Both the position numbers and the translations under genes were made by a program. Shown here piece after piece: positions 34,397-45,694 of a DNA stretch of 64,000 nt. Below the pieces are notes generated by a model. It did not search any database. It was given only the letters and a program-made list of their open reading frames with translations, and was not told the origin of the DNA. How positions within the stretch are numbered: the first letter of the stretch is position 1; every line of letters begins with the position of its first letter. Source of the DNA: Brachionus rotundiformis (lineage: Eukaryota; Rotifera; Eurotatoria; Ploima; Brachionidae); contig JAESIW010000137.1 in the NCBI GenBank assembly GCA_016802295.1, forward strand, positions 5,396,146 through 5,460,145, written 5' to 3'.

Positions 34397-35284
34397 TATT
34401 TAGCCAAATAAATAAATATATTTTTCTATTTAAAAAAAATTAAAGAAATATTGCTCATAAATTGGAAAAAATATTATCCGAATTCTCTAGAATTTTATAT
34501 TATAATAATTAATAAAATTTGTGATAGTAAATAAATTCTGAAACTGATGTTATAGGGAATAAATATTTTCAACTAGTTATTTATAGAAATTTTGGTTATT
34601 TTTGCTCGGTCTTATTTTAGAACACCCGAGTAAACGCCATTTAGTTACCCAAAGTTTTTTAAATGAATTATATTTAATTTTTTCTACTAAATTAATAGAT
34701 TGATTAAAAAAGTCAAATTCCAAAGTCTAAAAACAATGTTTCACATTAAATTAAAATAAAATGAATTATCTAATTAGAAATTTGCTTGAAATAAATTATT
34801 ATTATTCTGAAACGTGATTTTTAATGCTTTTAAAAATTAAAGTAATTTTCGAAATCGTACCATATTTGGCGCGACAGCTCCTAAATTAAAGCTAATTACC
34901 TTTCATGATTAATTTTATTTGGAAATTTAGTTTTAAATTCGTATGCAGAATATTATAAGATCAGCATATCAAAAAAAGACTAATAAAATTTTCGAACTTT
35001 AAAATATTTTATTTGTATTATTTTGCTGAGTTTTTGATTTAACACGACCGACTAAGAGCATAATAAAAATTAAGTGCGTAAGCATTTTTTTCACCAAGTT
35101 AATGCAGGAAATTGTTTTTTAATTTTTAAAATCAAAGATAAACATAATGTAGTTATTATTCTTTATTAGAATTTTTTTGAAAAAAAAAATTGAAATTTTA
35201 TTTTTATAAAATAAATCTAAAGATTTGAAAATTTTATTTGAAAGACTTAATTTTTTACTTAAAAATGACTAATAAAATGAAATC
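34397..35284. other. Intergenic, nothing recognised
   Basis: AT-rich spacer between the ABHD gene promoter and the 3' end of the amidase-like gene. No supported feature. Confidence 0.4.
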
Positions 35285-35821
35285 TTAATTGAAAGCCCGA
35301 GTATCCTCGATAGTATAATACATTCTTGCATTATACTCACTCACATCATTTCCCCTATCCATTAAAACATTGGTTCCCCAGACTGAAAAAGTTCTATTAT
35401 CGGTATGCTGATCAAGAACTATAATAGAATTCCATGCACCACATGCCAAAAATAAAGCCGTATGAGGTTGGAAATGAGGATAACGATGGCTGAAAGGATA
35501 ATTTTCATATTCTCTTAGGAACGTTCCTATAGCAGTGTAACGAGCTGGTGGTTGGTTAGTTTTACACGCTTCTTGAACACTAGTTCCGCGTTTCCAAGAT
35601 GTTGGTCGGTGCAATTGGTAATCACAGGCTCTTTGAATGCCATACGTTTCACAAAGTTGAAAAACAGAATTTTGGCATGACATAGTCCTCATTCTTTCAG
35701 CTCGATAACAAACCACTTAAATTAAACGAATTTCAAAAAATTCATAAATTTACCAAACATTACCGGCTTCGCTTTTGAATACATTTGCCGATAAGACAAC
35801 AAAAAATATAAAGTTAAGCAT
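35285..35821 (-). CDS. Secreted protein resembling the bacterial BPSL0067-type amidase family
   Basis: Two exons (35764-35821 and 35285-35715, phase 1 junction, 48-nt intron) encode 162 residues with a signal peptide (MLNFIFFVVLSANVFKSEA). The mature part reads like bacterial BPSL0067 proteins, small NlpC/P60-like peptidoglycan amidases: a Cys near the start (MSCQNSVFQLC), TSWKRGTSVQEAC, then TAIGTF, the histidine in PHTALFLACG, IIVLDQH, and an end block NDVSEYNARMYYTIED. The Cys and His fall where the catalytic pair should be. Such enzymes cut bacterial cell wall, so a role in digestion of bacteria or defence is plausible. The family call rests on remembered motifs. Intron, signal peptide and AT-rich codons show it is a resident eukaryotic gene, not contamination. 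Confidence 0.55.
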
Positions 35822-36621
35822 GTTAAATTTTAATTATTTAGTTATCTATTAAATTTCTGGGAAATATGCGATATTTATAACTGGTTAAAGTGTATTTATA
35901 GAACAAATTAAGGAATTAAAGATAGCATTTTAATTAAAGTTTTATTTTTAAAATCAGTTTCTTTTACAGAAGGACAAAAATAGAGTTTTTTAAGAAAGTT
36001 AACTTGATCTTACACAATCAGCCAATTTAGAATTATTTTAGATTCAATTTTTATAACATTTAAAAATAAATTTTAAAATGTTTGGTATTACTTTTTAATA
36101 AATTTACTAAATTTAATTAACTGCATATAAAATTTATTATTTTCATTTATTAAAAGGGATTTAGATAAATTATTTGAAGTTGATTTACTCGGATTCTCCA
36201 AAAATTGAAATTCTTGTCGCATAAATTTAAGAAATTTTTTGAGAATCATGAATTAATAGTCAAAGAGTCAATAAAAAATTAAGCTTTAAATTAAAATCTT
36301 TATTAACAGGAATCAATTAAACAAAATCTAAATTACGAATAAAATAACTAAATAAAATTTTTAAAAAATATCATGGTACGCTTGATTGATCTTAGTTTTA
36401 TTTGATTTTAAATAATTATTGAATAATTTTAAAAAATTAGATAAAAGGATCTTGTTAGTGAGATTGATTATAAATTTATAATTAAGTACAATATTTTGCA
36501 AACAAATCTGATTTCTATTTCTTTTTAACCATTTTAATAATTTATTAATCTGCGAATAGATACGTATTTAAGTTTGTCTAAAAGTTATTCCATGATAGAA
36601 AAGAAGCTTAATTCATGCTAA

Positions 36622-36900
36622 GTTGAAACTGACTTAGCTCTTAATATAAAAGAATTTATCTATAACGTGAATTTTCAAGTTTCAAAACTGATTCAGGATT
36701 ATTCCAGGAAGTTGATAAATGCTCATTTAGTTCCATCTAGTTTAATTGTACACACCAGAACAAACTTAACATTTGTATCAAATGTATCAATATTTGAAAT
36801 ATTGGCACAATCAAATTCCATCGAAACCATTCAGTTTAAAATCAAACAACAGTCTGATTTATTAACTGATGTAAAAGACTTATTTCGAAGATCCATATGA
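36622..36900 (+). other. Open frame of 92 codons without a start, possible orphan exon
   Basis: The frame is open from just after TAA at 36619 to TGA at 36898-36900, with protein-like composition (NFQVSKLIQDYSRKLINAHL, VSIFEILAQSNSIETIQFK). No ATG begins it, and a splice acceptor-like ...GCTAAG sits at its left edge. No upstream exon was found. It could be the last exon of a small gene or a gene relic. Not recognised. Confidence 0.3.
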
Positions 36901-37800
36901 TTTAAATATTGGATATATTTTTTAACTAAATATATTCATTCCAAATGTTCTGTACTTGGTCAATTTTTTGATATAAATTAACAAGATTTTTTTTTTGCTT
37001 CATTTAATATAAAATTTTCAATTAAGAAATTCTGGTGCCCTTCAAAAAGTGTCGACATTCTTTGACCAGCTTTCAATTTGAGCCTTCTATTCTTCTAAGA
37101 AACACAAAAGCTTGACTGATTCATCTTAACAACAAAGATTTAGAACTTAATCTAGAGAATAAATAAAATACCTACTGGAATATCATCGGATAGAAAAACT
37201 AACCATATGTTTAATAATTCCAAGAATAAACATTCTTATTAAAAGATATTTTTTGCCCAAATTAATCGATTTTATATTTTTAGTTTTATTTTAATAGTTA
37301 TCTAAAAAAAAACACCAATTTAGAAATCTAGCATTTATGCGAAACAACATCTCCTTATTTTATTAATTGCCAAAATTTTATCATAAACTTTATTAAATAA
37401 TTTTAATATTTCATTAAACATTTCAAAATCTTGAACCAAACAAATAAATTTATTGTAGGTTAATTTTTTGGTGATAAACAATGAAAAAAAAAATTTGGTT
37501 ATCTTATGATACATGTTAGTTAGAAAAGAAATATTAATGAAGATTAAAATAAATAAAATATTTAAAAAAAAATTGATCCCAATGCGAATAAATGCGTTAC
37601 CGGGCCGTTACGAATAAATTTTTTTTTATTTATTTAAGACCAGCAATAAATTAAGTGTATTCACGCATTTTAAAAATAAAGAATCAATTTAATTAAAATA
37701 TTTAATTTGAGTGCCTATGTAATGCTTGACAAAATTAGTACACATTATTTTTTTTTATGTTCCTTAAATAAAGACTATTTGATCCTAAACAAAAAAAATC
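36901..37800. other. Intergenic, nothing recognised
   Basis: AT-rich spacer before the 3' end of GPCPD1. One tiny GC-richer spot near 37590-37612 (GTTACCGGGCCGTTACG) stands out but is too short to interpret. Confidence 0.4.
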
Positions 37801-40108
37801 TTAGAAAGATTCATTAATTCTGTCGTAAATAATCCCGTTGATGCCAAGCTGAGACAATTGCTGCCGCTTGTCCAAGTCGTTTAGATCATCGCCCCACGAG
37901 TATGCTAGAAAGTTGGCTGCTTTGGCCGTGTCCGAAAACAACAAGTTTATTATGTGCATGTCTTTGGTCAGTTCTTCGGCATGAGCCACTATTCCGTGCA
38001 ATGATTCAGCTCGAGCAAAGCTGAACGATCGCTGAGTATTTTTACAACGCACATCTTTGTACGGCACCCACTTGTTTGTGACACCATTGGTCAAAAAGAG
38101 CACAGGAAACTTGTTCTGTTTCATTCTTATTCTTTAAAGAGAAAATATTTTTAAATAAATTGTGATATTTTTTTTTCTATTTTTTTTTTACATTGAGCAC
38201 AAATTGGGATCAAAAGTGCTTATGATGACACATCGCTGTTCATCTTGGCAACATTCGTACAACTCTTGGAGAATTCTGTCCACATACTGGTTGCGATTGA
38301 GCCATTTCAAGTGATTGCTGATCTCATGCGAGCCGTCCTCGAGGTCTAGAGGATACTTTATTTCAACATTGAATCCCAATTTGGGGTCCAGTTGGTTGCA
38401 CATCTCTTTCAGAGTTGGAAACATGAATTTACTGGTGAAAAAGTGCTGCAAATCATCGGACATTTCGACACTTTTGAGTATTTTTTGCGAAAACACTCGG
38501 CTTTGTTTAACCTCATCGTAAGTCAGCTGATTTACACCAATGCTCAAGTACTTGCTTGAGCTGGCATCGGCCAATCGGTCAATACAAAACATGAAATCAT
38601 GGTAGACAATTGGAATGTTGTCCTTGGTCAATACTACGTCAAATTCGACCATTTGGGCACCGCGGTTGTACGCCTCTCTGAATGAATCAATCGTGTTCTC
38701 CACATATCTAATTAAAAAAATTAGTTAAGTTTTGTTTTTTTTTGGTATTTTATTTATTTATTAATTGCCGTGTTCAGTTTGGTCAAGAACCAGCTGGACA
38801 AGACATAGAAAAATAGTAATTTTTTTTTTAAAAACTAACTCTGTTCCTGGCAGTGTACCAGCATCAAAAGTTTTGCCCATACCTCTGTGTCCGATAGGTA
38901 TACAAGAGCGATTGAAATGATAATTGTAATTTTTTCTTATTTTATAATTAGACTCTTCATTAAGTGAAGTTATGAGCAAAACTTCAGTCTTGAGACTGCC
39001 GACTATTTGATTTGAATTGAGCATGGATATGTCCATTTCCATCACTGAACTCTCCACAACTGCTCTATTTATTTTGAAGTAACCAGTGGCCAAGTACTTG
39101 TCACTAGGCTTGCCCGACTCCTCAATTTCGTACACATTTATTTGAAATAACTTAAAATTAAGATAGTTTAATTATAGAATTAGATATTTTATATTTTTCT
39201 ATTTAAAAAGATGTTAAAATTTAGCTTACTAAATCAGACAAAGCTTCATAGGTTCGGATCCTGTACGACGAGTACACATTGGAGCAATTGAATGCATTAA
39301 ACTTGGTCTTCTTGTCATTTACAATTTGATTTTCATCAAAATCCTGTTAAAAAAAATTAATAAAATAAAAAATGTCTATTATAATTTATTTAATGCCGAA
39401 ATTACAGAGCTATGGGCACAGAAGTCCTTGAGCTCGTAGAGTCCATTGTTGGCCTTCCATGGCACAATGTCATAGCATAAACTTTTCGAGTCCACATGCC
39501 ACAATTGCAGAGGAGACTTGAAGAAGTGAAACTGTACCTCATTCTCGTTGTTCAACAACCAGCCATTGTCGATCCTGCTCGGTTTGCTACCAGCGTCGCA
39601 CAACGCCCACTTGTCCACCACTTGATAGAACATCAGCGAAGAATTGGTCAGCTCGAGCTTTCTCGGGCTGTACTCAATTTGCTTAAGGAACACTCGCGTG
39701 TCCTTTGGACTGGACATTTTTTGTCCAATAAAGTACTTGTATTCCATTGGCTCGGACACCAGAGTCTCAAAGGACTCGGTCAAGTCAACTGTCGCCTCGA
39801 ATTCAAGCACATTACTTGCTCTGTATTTAAAAATGTTTGTTTAGGTCCATAAAAGACCGTTTATTAGTAACTTACAAGTTTTCCATATACAACTCGCATG
39901 ATGAATTGGACGAGAGCGACATTGATGACAGCGAGAGCGAGCAGTTCTCGTTGCAGGCGTCGGCCAGCTTAGACTTAAGCTGGACGGCCTTGCGCAGGTC
40001 CCATGAGCCAAGCGCACTTGACGAGCCACAAACATATACGCTATCTTTGTATATGTTAAAATTTTGGACATCGTCAAGACCAAAGCTGAGCTGAAATTTA
40101 ACAATCAT
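37801..40108 (-). CDS. GPCPD1: Glycerophosphocholine phosphodiesterase with starch-binding domain
   Basis: Six exons (39876-40108, 39406-39820, 39230-39343, 38840-39150, 38192-38707, 37801-38131; all phases agree) encode 639 residues; human GPCPD1 has 672. The enzyme hydrolyses glycerophosphocholine to choline and glycerol-3-phosphate in the cytosol. An N-terminal CBM20 domain shows VYVCGSSSALGSWD. The GDPD domain (about residues 310-620) opens with IPIGHRGMGKT, then YVENTIDSF, GAQMVEFDVVLTKD, VYHDF, and closes with QLGINGIIYDRI; HR, E-N, EFD and YHD hold the catalytic and metal ligands. Exon 4 splices directly to exon 5 across a 132-nt intron, longer than usual. The first two exons have noticeably higher GC than neighbouring genes. 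Confidence 0.95.
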
Positions 40109-42473
40109 TTTAAATCTAAATTAAATTTTTAGAAATTAACTATTTGCCAAGAATTAATGCCAAGTATTTATGCATTTAGCTTGGAACTTGAGCTTATTAA
40201 CTTCCCCTCCCAAGCGAGCCCTCTCTCTCTCCCCGAGTCGATACGGTACGGAGTTCTAATCATCTCTCAGCATAATTTATTACCATAATATTTAAAACAG
40301 TCTTCAAATTTAAACAACTACAATTGCATAACAATCAGAAAGACTTAGCTAGTCTTGTATATATGTTATCACTAGAGGCTCATGTACCTAGACTTTCATA
40401 TCTCGCTACTTATGCTAATAATATGTCATTAATATTTCTCTCGCTCTGACCTAGCATTCGGAGCCATTTTTATTTTATCGATTTTTTCTCTTTTCTATTA
40501 TGCGTCTTCTATCCAAATTATTTTTCCTTGACATGGTTAGGGGGTGCATATGCGTCACGAATTTGTCGAGTGAGCTTCAAAGTCTATGCTTGTCAAAAAA
40601 GGTTTGCTTATCAACATTTGCTTACATCTGCTTGCTAATAATTTAATAAAGAATACACCCTTTTAATTTTGTTGCTGGTCTATTTTAATTCTTTTCATTT
40701 TAAAATAAAATATACAATTAATAAAACAAAAAACGCAGTTTTTTTATATTAAATATAGAACAATAATCATGATGAATTAGAGGTGAAAAGCATGATCAAT
40801 TGCTGATTGTAATAAATTAGACTTTGTTTGTCTATTTTGTATATACAATTGAAAATATTAACTTTAAATTGGCCAGTCCGAATTTCCTAGGATTGATTCA
40901 AAGATTTATTAAACTTAGAAGAATTTAAATCCACTGCTGGTTCCGTATTTAATAAGGAACCAATGCGTGATTAAACGGTGGCCGAAAATATGATAAAACT
41001 CTGATTATGATTGTATAAATTATTTCTAAAGAGAAAAGTTATACACTTGCCAATCAACTACTTTTGCTATGAAAAATTTTTTTGAGCTTGAGCTTGTTAA
41101 CTGCGCTGAGAATAAATGAAAAAGTTTATGGAACAAAATGATGATTAATTTGTGGAGAAAAGCATGATCGATTCCTGATTAAGTGTATTTCAAAAAATAT
41201 CTTAAAAATAAACAAAACTGGTTGCCATTTGAAACAAACTAGAATTCTTAAGCTCTTCGAGTCTAAGCACCCTTGGGCTCACGGTGTATTTATAGACATT
41301 TAGATCCATTAGGGACTTACACGAAAAAATTATATTCATTTTTTATTACCATAATAATTAGGCTACCTTTGGACTCTTTTTCCTTTCTTTAATCAAACTA
41401 TTTTGCTTGATTTAACCAGCTCTTAGATTCATCTGACTAAAAATAAAAGAAAAAATCTTGAGCTGAACCTAAATGAATTATTTTGATCTACATAGAAATG
41501 ATTTTAAATTTGGTTTGAAGAAATTGTGTTTAAATACTAACGCAAATGTATAAATTTAGTCTTGATAGTGATTGGGATACAGTCTATCATAATATTATAA
41601 TTTTATTGTAGAAACAGAAACAGAATGCTTTTCCACGGCAATGTTAGCTGAGTAAAAGATTAAGTTATATGAATCAATGTCAAGGATAATTAAAAAAATG
41701 CGCTTTTCCATTAATTCTTAATGGTTGTAATTCCATGCTAAATATTCAGAACTGCTTGCCTTGAATTAAGAAATAAAAGGGTGTATACATTTGTTTGGAA
41801 CGAAAAAAAAGTGATTTACTTTTATTAAAAAAGTGCGTCATTTAAATGTAGAGTTGTTATACAATAACCAAAAATGTCTATCAAATAAATTTGGACTTTT
41901 TTAATTATTCTTAAATAACACATAATCAAAAAATAAATATTTTTCTATTTGACGTAATTATGGTTTACTCTTGGAATGATTTTAATTATTCATTTATTGA
42001 ACCAAAAGTGTATTTTAAAACTATTTTTATAATAGAGTTTCAATTGTATGTTTTTAATTAACAATAAGCTTGATTACATAAGGTATAAGGGAGCTGGAGA
42101 GCAAACATTTTGTTAAAATGTTTATTAAATTCTTATCCAATCTTTAGATTGCCTAAAGTAAAAAAGTATGTTTGAAAGAGCGCTTGCCGACTTTAATTGG
42201 TAAAATAGTTCCAATCTATCACTCAAGCAAATAACAATCTTGTCACTCGGAAGGCTATCAAAGCCGAACAAAATTCGGCAAACATTGTTTGTCTACTGTT
42301 CCTATTATCTTTAATTAAACTGCTTGAATTTATGTGTCATTAAATTCAAATCCTTCAAATATCTTCTCAATCATCTAATAAATCTAGTTTTCAATTAATG
42401 TTTGATAATTAATTACTAAGCATATAAAAATGAGTTATTTTTTCTTTAATTGAAAAAGTATAATTTTTTCAAG
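40109..42473. other. Long intergenic region with diverged duplicated pieces
   Basis: Just upstream of GPCPD1 is a slightly GC-richer stretch (40195-40250, CCCCTCCCAAGCGAGCC, then a CT run) that may be its promoter. Two pieces recur in diverged form: GAAAAGCATGATC(A/G)ATT at about 40785 and 41157, and (A/G)CTTGAGCTT(A/G)TTAACT at about 40185 and 41085. This suggests an old internal duplication or an eroded repeat. No coding region was found. Confidence 0.4.
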
Positions 42474-42719
42474 ATGAATAAATTTGTTGCTAAATTATGG
42501 AAAAAAGCCACCAAAAATATTCTTGATAAATTTAAAAAACCAACTTCAAATATGTTTAACCAGAACACACACGAACAAAATTTTGCCAATGAACCAAGTA
42601 CTCCCATTGTGATCAAAAGACCCTCACATTACATATCTCCAATAACACCACTTAAAATCCAAAATACCAAATTAAAAAAACAATTTGCAAGAGTAAAACT
42701 CTTTGATGAAAATTGTTAA
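42474..42719 (+). CDS. Small basic orphan protein
   Basis: 81 residues from the ATG at 42474, single exon, about 45 nt after a TATATAAAA box-like sequence (42422-42429). The first 25 residues (MNKFVAKLWKKATKNILDKF) would form a cationic amphipathic helix; the rest is rich in Thr, Pro, Asn and Lys. No signal peptide or domain. It could be a genuine small gene or a chance open frame; the TATA-like box and protein-like composition favour the former slightly. Confidence 0.4.
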   Translation: MNKFVAKLWKKATKNILDKFKKPTSNMFNQNTHEQNFANEPSTPIVIKRPSHYISPITPLKIQNTKLKKQFARVKLFDENC

Positions 42720-43400
42720 AATCGTTCATAATATTCAGATTTAAAAAAAATGTTTTTTTTTTAATTTTTTGAAAAAATTATTTATCTTTTCTCATTTACC
42801 AAATTAATGATGATAAAGCATTTCTTAATTAAATTAAATAAATGAATTTTCTCAATTTAAATTTTAAATTTTTAATTCATTTTTAGACTATGCATAATAA
42901 ATTGATCTTTTCAATTGAAATATGATTAAAATTATATTCCAGGGCTAATTTTTAAAATAATTGAATAATTATTTATATTTATAAGTCTATATAATTCGAA
43001 TGAAATTCTCTAACTTAATTCAATCATATAAAATAATCTAATATTATAAAGGCAAGAAAGACGATTTTAAGTTTTCGAAATGTGCATCAATCCTGTACGA
43101 TAATATATATTAAAAAAATATAGATAAACAATTTTTTCCTAGATTAGCAAATGATTACTCTAAGCTTTTTTAAACAAGTTACTTAATATTTAAATGAGAA
43201 AAAAACGTTTTGATAAAAATCTCTTGTATTATATCACAGCTCTTATATTCAATTTATAAATTATTAGAATTTTAATTATTGAATTAAAAAATTGATGTCT
43301 AAATTTTATAATTATTAATTTAAAAAATTATCATATTAAAAATTGATTAACAGAAATTTCTAAAGGAAATTATTTATATCTTGATTATTAAAAAGATAAT
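42720..43400. other. Intergenic, nothing recognised
   Basis: AT-rich spacer; presumably 3' UTRs of the converging flanking genes. Confidence 0.4.
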
Positions 43401-44834
43401 CTATTTTTTTTCTTCATTATTTAATTTCGGAAAGTATTCATTCAATTTATCCATTTCTTTTAACTCTTCTACAGAAAGTTTTTTTCTTAAACCAATTTCA
43501 TTTCCCAAATAATTTCCTCTATTCCTATTGCTGCCATTTTCATCATAAGCATATTTTACCAACGAATTCAAATGAGTTAATGAACTTGGTGCTATTCCTT
43601 TCAGCTGGATTAAATCTTCACTCTTGATACGAATCTTATTATAAAGTCTTGCTATTTTACTAATAGCCACTAGTTTTTTCTTAATTATCTCTTTTCTATC
43701 TAAAACTTGTTGGTCAATATTCATTTTGAAAATAAAGACAAGTAAATCTGTTACTTTTTCAGCTACAAATGGTAACGACCATGAAAACACGTCCAGAAAA
43801 TTCGGCAACCAATATGGATGGGGTGAAGCATTATACTGTTTTGTATTCATCATATTTTTATCATATACAATTATAGCGCCTTTATTATTATAAACATCAA
43901 GATAATTGGGAGCCGAAAAAATTGTTATAACCGATGGAAATTTTGTTTTTTCCATATTTTTATAAAGTCTGAACCCATTATCTTGAGCTTCATGTGCTCT
44001 TATTAAACAAAGTAAATCATTTGCTTTGAGAAAATTACACACTGCATTATAACCATAGAAAAAAGAACAGCCTCGATTTAAATTGACAGAAAAATTCTTT
44101 TTTTCTGCCGAGATTTTCTTGTCTTCGTTGAAATTAGATACAGGATCTGACCACAATAGATCGCACATCATTCCAGAGGATGGTGGTTCACGATTTCGAT
44201 TAAGATTGTTCAATTCAGAATACTTTTCGAGTTCAGGAGACAGACCTCCGTGAACACAAAAAAGCTGTTTATTGACCAAAGCGCAAAGTGGTAATAGACA
44301 AAATGACTTAATACAGGCGTCATAAACTTTAGTAGAGTATTTTATTTCACATTCTCTTTTGAAAGTAAAATGTGTTGTCAAGTGTCTACATTCATGGTTA
44401 CCTCTCAGAAGGGTAAATCTATTAGGATACTTTAGTTTTAGAGCCCATAAAAGAAGAACACACTCGATGCTAAAATGCCCTCTGTCAACATAGTCGCCTA
44501 AGAATAGATAATTGATATTTTTTGGATCACCACCGATTTCAAGAATTCTCAAAAGATCATAAAACTGTCCATGAATATCACCTACAATGCATACTGGCTG
44601 GCTTACTTCTACCAGATTTTTTTCCTGTTTCAAAAGCCCAGAACAATCATTAATTATCTTAAGAGCTACAGATTCCTCTAAGCGACCTTCTTTATAAAAG
44701 TGATCCTTGATTACATTTATATTCGGACGATTTTTTTCATCAAATACTTCATTAAAGCTTAACTTGTTTTTAGCAGGATAGGGAACACTGTTTATCTGAC
44801 GGTCTAGAGATATTTTTTTAACACGATCTGTCAT
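43401..44834 (-). CDS. Calcineurin A catalytic subunit, intronless copy
   Basis: 477 residues in one exon. Calcineurin (PP2B) is the Ca2+/calmodulin-dependent Ser/Thr phosphatase. All metal and active-site blocks are present: GDIHGQ (85-90), GDYVDRG (113-119), RGNHECR (144-150), CVHGGLSPE, RAHEAQD and FSAPNYLDVYNN. The calcineurin B-binding helix region (LPFVAEKVTDLLVFIF), the calmodulin-binding stretch (KEIIKKKLVAISKIARLYNK) and an autoinhibitory-like segment (VEELKEMDKLNEYFPKL) follow, so regulation should be intact. Animal calcineurin A genes normally have many introns; a full-length copy without any suggests a retrogene. Asn replaces the usual Gln in some loop positions, and the product is somewhat diverged from the family. 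Confidence 0.93.
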   Translation of the reverse strand: MTDRVKKISLDRQINSVPYPAKNKLSFNEVFDEKNRPNINVIKDHFYKEGRLEESVALKIINDCSGLLKQEKNLVEVSQPVCIVGDIHGQFYDLLRILEIGGDPKNINYLFLGDYVDRGHFSIECVLLLWALKLKYPNRFTLLRGNHECRHLTTHFTFKRECEIKYSTKVYDACIKSFCLLPLCALVNKQLFCVHGGLSPELEKYSELNNLNRNREPPSSGMMCDLLWSDPVSNFNEDKKISAEKKNFSVNLNRGCSFFYGYNAVCNFLKANDLLCLIRAHEAQDNGFRLYKNMEKTKFPSVITIFSAPNYLDVYNNKGAIIVYDKNMMNTKQYNASPHPYWLPNFLDVFSWSLPFVAEKVTDLLVFIFKMNIDQQVLDRKEIIKKKLVAISKIARLYNKIRIKSEDLIQLKGIAPSSLTHLNSLVKYAYDENGSNRNRGNYLGNEIGLRKKLSVEELKEMDKLNEYFPKLNNEEKK

Positions 44835-45694
44835 ATTTCTTTGACTATTTATAAATAAAAATTATAAAATTATTGCTTTATTAGTTTATTAAGCGCCTTT
44901 AAGTTTTTTTAAGTCTAAATTAAATTATTTAGATTTATCTAATATTTCGTTAATTTTGTAAAAAAATGTCTCAGTGGAAATTTTGAAAATATTATTCAGA
45001 TTTTTGATTCTATAAAATTAATAATTATTCTACTTTAATTTAATTGAGATAGTTTATTTATTAAAATTTATTCATTTCAAAGTATAAGTTTCTAAGTACA
45101 ATAATTCTAAAGTTAACTTTTTGTATTTTTTGTTATCGTTTAAATTACTTCAAGGTATTTATTAGATAAAATAAAACTTGTTTAATTTACATTTGTGAAT
45201 TTAATTTGCTTAAAAATTTTTAATTGAATGAAAATTTTTAAGACAAGGGCTAAATCTTTTCTACAATTATAATTCTAATTTATAACTTTTTAAATAAATT
45301 TAAATTAATTTCTAAATTTGATTAAATTACTAAATAGTTAATTTTATTTTTCAAAAAATAACTAAATAAATTTTTTTCTTGATTACTATATTAGCAAGCA
45401 TTCTGTTACATAATAGTTTGTTTCTACTCAAAAGATTGTTTTTAAAAGAAAAGTAATTTTTTTCCACTTAAATCAGCTTATGATTATTTTTATTTTCAAG
45501 CGGACTCAGTTTTTGTTTATTTAAATAAATGCTCAAGAAATTTGAGTTAATTGTTCACTTAAAATTTTTGTTACTATTGAATTTCTTAGCTTTTGAAAAA
45601 CAAATTAGTTAATATTAAAATATAAAATAGAATCTCATGCATTACCAAAGAGTAAACGATAAAGCTTTTAGAAATTTTATTTATATTTAGCTTG
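44835..45694. other. Intergenic, nothing recognised
   Basis: AT-rich spacer between two minus-strand genes, calcineurin A and HLCS. Confidence 0.4.

Noticed and set aside
38761..38840. Extra coding exon between GPCPD1 exons 4 and 5 (reading ...LVLDQTEHGN)
   Set aside because: Direct joining of exon 4 to the YVENTIDSF exon keeps phase and matches the GDPD family; the alternative reading needs intron retention and shifts the conserved spacing.
39837..40108. Several long open frames overlapping exon 1-2 of GPCPD1 on both strands
   Set aside because: The frame with a CBM20 domain and phase-compatible splicing is clearly the real one; the others are shadows favoured by the locally higher GC.
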